Source of the DNA: Sordariomycetes sp. S80-01Y
Lineage: Eukaryota > Ascomycota > Sordariomycetes
NCBI GenBank assembly: GCA_037042185.1
Contig: JAXQJY010000028.1
Coordinates: 2,232,001 to 2,296,000 of the forward strand
Direction: 5' to 3'
DNA length: 64,000 bases
Part shown: positions 58,395 to 64,000 of the stretch, in pieces
Layout: each line of letters begins with the position of its first letter
How positions within the stretch are numbered: the first letter of the stretch is position 1
The notes under the pieces: generated by a model
The model's input: only the letters and a program-made list of their open reading frames with translations
Told to the model about the DNA's origin: nothing
The model's database searches: none
Position numbers and translations under genes: made by a program

Positions 58395-61300
58395 ATGCCC
58401 GGCCTCGTGTCGGCGACTGGCGTCCTCGCCTTCCTTTCTGAAGAGGAGCCCGAACTCAAGGTCTTCGCCCTCCAGACCCTCAACGATGACATCGACACTG
58501 TTTGGACCGAAGTAGCTGGTGCTCTGAGTCAGATGTATGTTCTATCGTAGCGCTGCGGCCGCCTGCGGAGCTAACACGTGCTGTAAACAGTGAGGCCTTG
58601 TACGAAGACGAATCCTTCCCCGAGCGCCAGCTCGCCGCACTCGTTCTCTCAAAGGTCTACTACCACCTCCAGGCCTACAATGATAGCATGATCTTTGCCC
58701 TCGCCGCCGGCGACCGATTCAAGCTCGATGCCGCCACCGAATTCGAGGAGACTATCATCTCCAAGTGCGTCGACCAGTACATCGCCATCGAGTCCGCCAA
58801 GAACGCCATCCCCGTCGAGTCCAAGGCCGCCGACGTCCCCGAGCTCGCAGCCACTTTCTCCAACATGGCTGACGGAGTAGCGTCCACCCCGATGACCCCC
58901 TTCACGCAGAAGGCGCTACCGCCCAAGTCGCTACTGTCGCGGGACACCGTCGACAACGCGATATCGGGTGATCAGTCCGGCCCTGCTTTCACCGACGGAC
59001 GTCCTAACCTGATTGCTCAGCTGCCCGACAAAGCGACGGAGCAAGCCTTGCAGCGGGTCATTGAGCGTCTGTTCGAGCACAGCTTGAAGAATGCCCACTA
59101 TAAGGAGGTGGTTGGCATTTCGATTGAGGCAAGGAATCTCGAAGTCCTCCGAAGCGTCATCAAGCGAGCCCAAGAGGACGACAAGAACGGCCATTACAAG
59201 GATCGCTCGAAGCGCCCACAGCATCGCGAGATCATGGAGTACCTGGTGTATCTTTGCATGGATGTGGTGCAAGAGCGTGGCCTTCGTCACGCGATCTTGC
59301 GGTTGATCCTGGACATTCTCAGCGATATTCCTGATCCAGACTACTTTGCCATCGCTAGATGCGTTGTGTACCTGAACTCGGACGAGGAGGCTTCGCGCAT
59401 GCTCAAGACGCTTGTTGAGAAGGGCGACCGCATGGCTATTCTCACGGCGTACCAAATCGCGTTCGATCTCTACGACAACGGCACGCAAGAGTTCTTAGGC
59501 AAGGTTCTAAAGACTTTGCCATCTGGTGAGCCAGCAAAGGCAACAAACGATGAGGAGGGTGAGCGTGAGAGCGATGGGCTATTGGAGAACCAGCAGGAAG
59601 CTCCCGAAGAAGACTTGTCGGAAGAAGAAGCCAAGGTATATCGAAACTTGCGCTCCATCTTGGACGGCTCAAAGACCATTCGCTTGAACCTGGAGTTCTT
59701 GTACCGCAACAACCGCAGCGACAGCAGCATCCTCAACAAAGTTCGCGACAGTTTGGAAGGTCGCAACTCGATATTCCACAGCGCCGTCACTTTCTGCAAC
59801 GCCTTCATGAACCAGGGCACGACCAACGACAAATTCTTCCGCGACAACCTCGAATGGTTAGGCAAGGCTGTCAACTGGTCCAAGTTCAGCGCGACTGCCG
59901 CCCTCGGTGTCCTCCACAAGGGTAACTTGGGCCAGTCGCGCAAACTCCTCGAGCCCTATCTTCCTAGAGCGGGTGGGCTGGGCAGCGGCTCCGTTTACAG
60001 CCAAGGAGGCGCGCTGTACGCTTACGGTCTCATCCACGCCAACCACGGTGCCGATGCGCTCGACTACCTCAAGACACAATTCACATCCGCTGAGGAGGAG
60101 GTGCTGCACCACGGCGGTGCGCTGGGTCTCGGCATTGCGGGCATGGCCACGGGCGATGACGATGCTTTCGACAAGCTTAAGAACGTTCTCTTCCAGGATT
60201 CCGCTCTTAACGGCGAGGCTGTTGGCCTGGCCATGGGATTAATCATGCTCGGCACCGGCGACGCCAAGGCCATTGAGACCATGCTCATCTACGCTCACGA
60301 GACCACGCATGAGAAGATTGTCCGTGGTCTGGCCGTCGGCATGGCTCTCATCATGTTTGGACGCCAGGAGGGAGCCGATGTCATCATCGAAGGTCTGCTT
60401 AACGACCCAGACCCAATCCTGCGCTACGGCGGTATCATGACGATTGCGATGGCCTACTGCGGAACTGGTAGCAACAAGGCGATCCGCAAGCTTCTTCACG
60501 TTGCTGTGAGCGATGTCAACGACGATGTCCGCCGTGTCGCCGTCATGAGTTTGGGTTTCATCCTTTTCCGCAAGCCGAGCAGCGTACCTCGCATGGTCGA
60601 GCTTCTGTCCGAGTCATACAACCCCCACGTCCGCTATGGGTCAGCCATGGCGCTTGGTATCTCTTGTGCCGGCACTGGCCTCCCTGAGGCCATCGACCTC
60701 CTCGAGCCCATGATGAAGGACCCCACCGACTTCGTCCGTCAAGGCGCGCTCATCGCTCTGTCCATGATCATGGTGCAGCAGAACGAGGTGATGAACCCCC
60801 GCGTCACCTCGATCCGCAAGACATTGAAGAAGGTTGTGGGCGATCGCCACGAAGACGCCATGACCAAATTCGGTGCTGCCCTTGCCCTCGGTATCATTGA
60901 TGCCGGTGGCCGCAACTGCACGATCGGTCTTCAGACGCAGACCGGCAACCTCAACATGGCTGGCATTGTCGGCATGGCGGTCTTCACCCAGTACTGGTAC
61001 TGGTTCCCCTTCACCCACTTTTTGTCACTCAGCTTCTCGCCCACGTCCGTCATCGGTCTCGACCACGACCTTGAGATCCCCGACATCAAGTTTAACTGCG
61101 CTGCCCGCCAGAGCATGTTCGAGTACCCTCCGGAGCAGGAGGTCAAGGCTGAGGAGACGCCAGCCACCGTCTCGACTGCTATCCTGTCAACGACAGCCCA
61201 AGCCAAGCGAAGGGCGCAGAAGAAGGAGCGGGCTCAGCGCAAGGACAGCATGGATGTCGACACGCCCGCCCCCGCTAAGAGCGGCGAGGGTGAGAAGATG

Positions 61301-61980
61301 GACGTCGACGAGGAGAAGTCGGAGGAGCCAAAGGAGAAGAAGGAATCCGAGGAAAAGGACGGTGAGGCTGCGGTGAGCGGAGCGCGAGGCCGCAAGAAGG
61401 CGGAGAAGAACAACTTCGATTTCCAAAACATGACGCGTGTCCTGCCGGGCATGCTGGGCAAGATTACCGTCAACGACGACCGCTATCAACAAGTGAAGGA
61501 GGTAAGTTGAGCTTCGACCTACGGTGTGATGTTCGCGCTGACTGTTTTTAGCCCACCGGCGGACCAATCTTATTGATTGACGGGCAGCCGGATGAGTCGA
61601 AGAACCTTCTCGAAGAGAAGCTCAAGAAGGTGACGACGGAGCGCGCGCCAGTCGCAGGTCAGCAGCCTCGCGGCGGCGCTGGCGGCCGATCAGGAGACGG
61701 ATCGCGACGATCCATCCTAGACGGTCTCGTAGACCGCGGCAGCACCGGCAACCCCATGGTCGACCAGCTCCTGCGCGGTGCTGGCGGCCGTGGCTCGCCC
61801 TTTGGAAACCTGATGGACCCAGCGACTCCCGGCGGCGACCTGATGGGATCGGGCGCGGCGGCGGCTGCTGGAGTCCTGACGGCTGTGGATGAGGATGAAG
61901 ATGACGTCGAGGCTGACGTCCCCGCGGAGTTTGAGTACTTCTCGGATGGAACCAGCGATGACGACGAGGACGACGAGTAA
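58395..61980 (+). CDS. rpn2: 26S proteasome regulatory subunit Rpn2 (PSMD1)
   Basis: Three exons (58395-58534, 58591-61501, 61552-61980) with 56- and 50-bp introns give 1159 aa, somewhat longer than yeast Rpn2 (945), as usual in moulds. N-terminal helices start MPGLVSATGVLAFLSEEEPE. Proteasome/cyclosome repeats run from about 480 to 830, with signature glycines in YAYGLIHANHGADALDYL, GALGLGIAGMATGDDDA, GLAMGLIMLGTGDAK, RYGGIMTIAMAYCGTG, and VRYGSAMALGISCAG. A charged Lys/Glu region (about 910-985) with repeated MDVD precedes the conserved KINNF-like NNFDFQNMTRVLPGM block, and the end is acidic. Rpn2 is the base scaffold that binds Rpn13. Confidence 0.95.
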
Positions 61981-62205
61981 GCAAGGTGTCATCAGATCAT
62001 ACTTGTGTGTACTTGTATCATCAGCGGCTTAGAAGGAAAGGCGCTATAGACTGAGGGGAGAATAATTATGATTCGCCTACAAGGCTGCCATGCTTCTATA
62101 CCTCAGTGCCAACGCAACCTCGCCATGTGAAATGTGTCGCCACACAAAGTCTATCTCAATCATTAATTACAACGTGTAAGTGTATGTATATGTGTACAGC
62201 AACGT

Positions 62206-63969
62206 TCAAGCGCCCTTCTCAGGCGGCCGGAGCAGCGGCCCGTCCTTGCAGTCGGCGCAGACGCGCACCCTGTGCCAGGCGCTCGTGCAGTTGCCCCTGA
62301 GGTTCCACGTGGAGGCGTAGCTCTCGGGCTGGGTGTTGTACGCCTCGTCCGTGGCCTTTACGACGAGGCTCGTGCACCTCCCCCCGTCGTCGTCCCTGTC
62401 GAAGGGCAGGGTCCCGCTGAAGCGCCAGCGCCTCCAGCTCCAGGCGCCGTGGTCGAGGCGTTGGCTTTGATCCTCGTTCTGGTCCTGGCCCTCGCGGTCG
62501 GGGAGCAGCTTTGCCTGGCTCCAGCTGCGGCCGTCGTCGAGGCTGACGTCGACTCTGACGACGGCCCGGCCGCCGCCCGAGTAGGCGTAGCCGCCGAGCT
62601 GGACGGGCCTGCCGCGGCTGCCGTCCTGCTTCTGCACGTCGACGCTCGTGATGGCGCTCTGGACGGGCATCTCCTGGATGGCCGGGGCGGCGTCCCAGTC
62701 GACGTCGACCTCGTTGGGGCCGAAGCACTTGTAGTCGCGCCTCTGCCACTGGCTGGGGCACTCCTCGTCGCTGAGGGTGATCCTGCTGAGCCACTTGACG
62801 CTGCGGGCGGCGACGGTGCCGGGCACGATGCTCCGCAGGGGGAAGCCGTGGTCGCGGGGCAGCGGGGCGCCGTTCATGGCCCACGCCAGCAGCACGTCGC
62901 CGTGAGGGTCGGTGGCCTTGCGGACGGGAATGCTGGCGGCGTAGGCTTCCATGCCGGAGAAGTGGACGTGCCGGACGCCGTCGTCGGGCGACGACGACGA
63001 CGAGGAGGGACTGAAGCCCGCGTCGGAGAGGACGTCGGCGAGGGACACGCCCTGCCAGGTCGCGTTGGAGATGGCGCCGGAGCTCCAGGGCAGGCCGTTG
63101 GTCTTGCGGCCGGCGCCCTCGTTCATGTCGGCCCTGCGGTTCCCCGAGCACTGCAGCACCGCGGTCACGGTCCGCTGGGGGAACTTGGTCTTCAGCTCCG
63201 GGAGGGTGTACGACTTCTCGGTGCCGTCTGGGAGCTCGACGGTGAGGCAGTAGCTCTCCGGGTCGTCGACCTTGGGAACCCACATGTGGTTCCTCACGTA
63301 AAAGAGGTCGTTTGGCGTGAGGAAGCTCGCGTCGAGCGCATAGCCCGGCGTCTCTGCGTTTCTCGGTTTCTCGGTGCGGGTGATGAGCTCAGGGCTCCTG
63401 GTCGGGTCGTCGTCGAAGGGATCCTCGACCTCATCACCCACGGTCCCATCGTCGCAGAGGTCCTGGGCGTGCACGTAGCCGATCAGGTACGTGTCGAGGA
63501 TGTCGTAGACGTACTGGGTCTTGTGGATGGAGAAGATGTCCCAGTAGCGATCTATGCTGCCGCCGGCGGCGCGGAGGATGACGTCGCCTCCGGGGTGGGC
63601 GGGGATCCAATCCGTAATGTCGTAGACCTTGTCGCGGTGTATGACCCAGGGGTTGGGGTGCGAGGCATCGTGGGCGCGGATCTCGGAGAGGCGATAGCTG
63701 GGGAGGGAGGGAGGGGCGTCGAGGAGGGCGGGCTGTTGGCTAACGGAGAGGGAGTAGCCGACGATTAGAGAGGACAGGCCGAGAGTCGCGATGAGGAGGT
63801 TTGGTCTTGCGGTCTTTGGACAAGATCGCGAAGATTCGGCCTTTCGGGTGCGAAGGCTTGGTGTTCGCGTGAAGCAGCGGCATTGCTGTCGAGGGACGGA
63901 TGGCGGGGGTATCGAAGGTCGAGCGTGGAAGAGGCGCTGAGCGAGACGCATCGTCGGTCTTGGCGTCAT
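62206..63969 (-). CDS. Mitochondrial sulfite oxidase (cytochrome b5 + molybdopterin domains)
   Basis: Single exon, 587 aa. An Arg/Ser-rich presequence and a hydrophobic helix (LLIATLGLSSLIVGYSL, about 58-75) suit delivery to the intermembrane space. The cytochrome b5 domain (about 90-170) has heme ligands in AHPGGDVI and SIHKTQYVYD. The molybdopterin domain follows with the Mo-ligand cysteine in VLQCSGNRR, and DHGFPLRSIVPGTVAARSVKWL. A C-terminal dimerisation domain (GYAYSGGGRAVVRVDVSLDDGRSW) ends the protein. The enzyme oxidises sulfite to sulfate and passes electrons to cytochrome c. Plant-type sulfite oxidase and nitrate reductase are excluded by domain order. GC-rich third positions create a 498-codon antisense frame, which I regard as a shadow. 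Confidence 0.93.
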   Translation of the reverse strand: MTPRPTMRLAQRLFHARPSIPPPSVPRQQCRCFTRTPSLRTRKAESSRSCPKTARPNLLIATLGLSSLIVGYSLSVSQQPALLDAPPSLPSYRLSEIRAHDASHPNPWVIHRDKVYDITDWIPAHPGGDVILRAAGGSIDRYWDIFSIHKTQYVYDILDTYLIGYVHAQDLCDDGTVGDEVEDPFDDDPTRSPELITRTEKPRNAETPGYALDASFLTPNDLFYVRNHMWVPKVDDPESYCLTVELPDGTEKSYTLPELKTKFPQRTVTAVLQCSGNRRADMNEGAGRKTNGLPWSSGAISNATWQGVSLADVLSDAGFSPSSSSSSPDDGVRHVHFSGMEAYAASIPVRKATDPHGDVLLAWAMNGAPLPRDHGFPLRSIVPGTVAARSVKWLSRITLSDEECPSQWQRRDYKCFGPNEVDVDWDAAPAIQEMPVQSAITSVDVQKQDGSRGRPVQLGGYAYSGGGRAVVRVDVSLDDGRSWSQAKLLPDREGQDQNEDQSQRLDHGAWSWRRWRFSGTLPFDRDDDGGRCTSLVVKATDEAYNTQPESYASTWNLRGNCTSAWHRVRVCADCKDGPLLRPPEKGA

Positions 63970-64000
63970 GATGGCAACGGTGGATGATCGCGCGCAGTTG

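Noticed and set aside
62272-63768. 498-codon plus-strand open frame
   Set aside because: Antisense shadow of sulfite oxidase with Val/Ala/Gly/Asp repeats and no known motifs.

Overview
The window is nuclear chromosomal DNA of a filamentous ascomycete (Pezizomycotina, most likely a Sordariomycete). The evidence is gene style and content. Most introns are 47-62 bp with GTRNGN donors, CTAAC/CTGAC-like branch sites and YAG acceptors. Genes lie about 2 kb apart on both strands. Families present are typical of moulds: 2EXR, NUP nucleoside permease, DUF1769/UPF0590, Ste6-type exporter, MFS permeases, Zn2Cys6 regulator, GH1 and GH43. No transposon, rRNA, tRNA or CRISPR could be supported.

Layout. 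1-20 kb: 3' part of an IKS1-type kinase, purine nucleoside permease, a large Ste6-like ABC exporter with a possible pheromone-response element, the PBDC1/Ypl225w family gene, an F-box/2EXR-like protein, a DHA1-type MFS exporter, a single-pass S/T-rich membrane protein, a DUF1769 protein and a zinc-binding protein with a presequence-like N-terminus. 20.3-28.7 kb: a compact sugar-utilisation cluster with an intracellular GH1 beta-glucosidase, a divergent sugar-porter MFS permease, a secreted glycanase that best fits GH162 endo-beta-1,2-glucanase, and a divergent Zn2Cys6 regulator. 28.7-37 kb: a gene-poor accessory stretch with long intergenic DNA and mostly secreted products (SnoaL-like protein, twin PAN/apple protein, GH43 enzyme, small cysteine-containing protein), three of them preceded by clear TATA boxes. 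37-42 kb: a broken tandem 2EXR gene and a UapA/UapC-type nucleobase permease. 43-64 kb: mostly housekeeping, with JIP5/WDR55, a half iron-ADH protein, an 871-aa fungal protein of unknown function, an APC amino-acid permease, CET1 mRNA 5'-triphosphatase, RPN2 proteasome subunit and mitochondrial sulfite oxidase.

How genes work together. The strongest system is the 20.3-28.7 kb cluster. Secreted depolymerase, importer, cytosolic glucosidase and regulator are adjacent. Both divergent promoters carry a near-identical CGG-N5-CGG motif (CGGAGWATCGG). I infer a fungal polysaccharide-utilisation locus for beta-1,2-glucan/sophoro-oligosaccharides or a related beta-glucan. The other neighbours look like independent genes. 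Exon joins were deduced by eye from splice signals and reading frame, and the joins given all keep frame.
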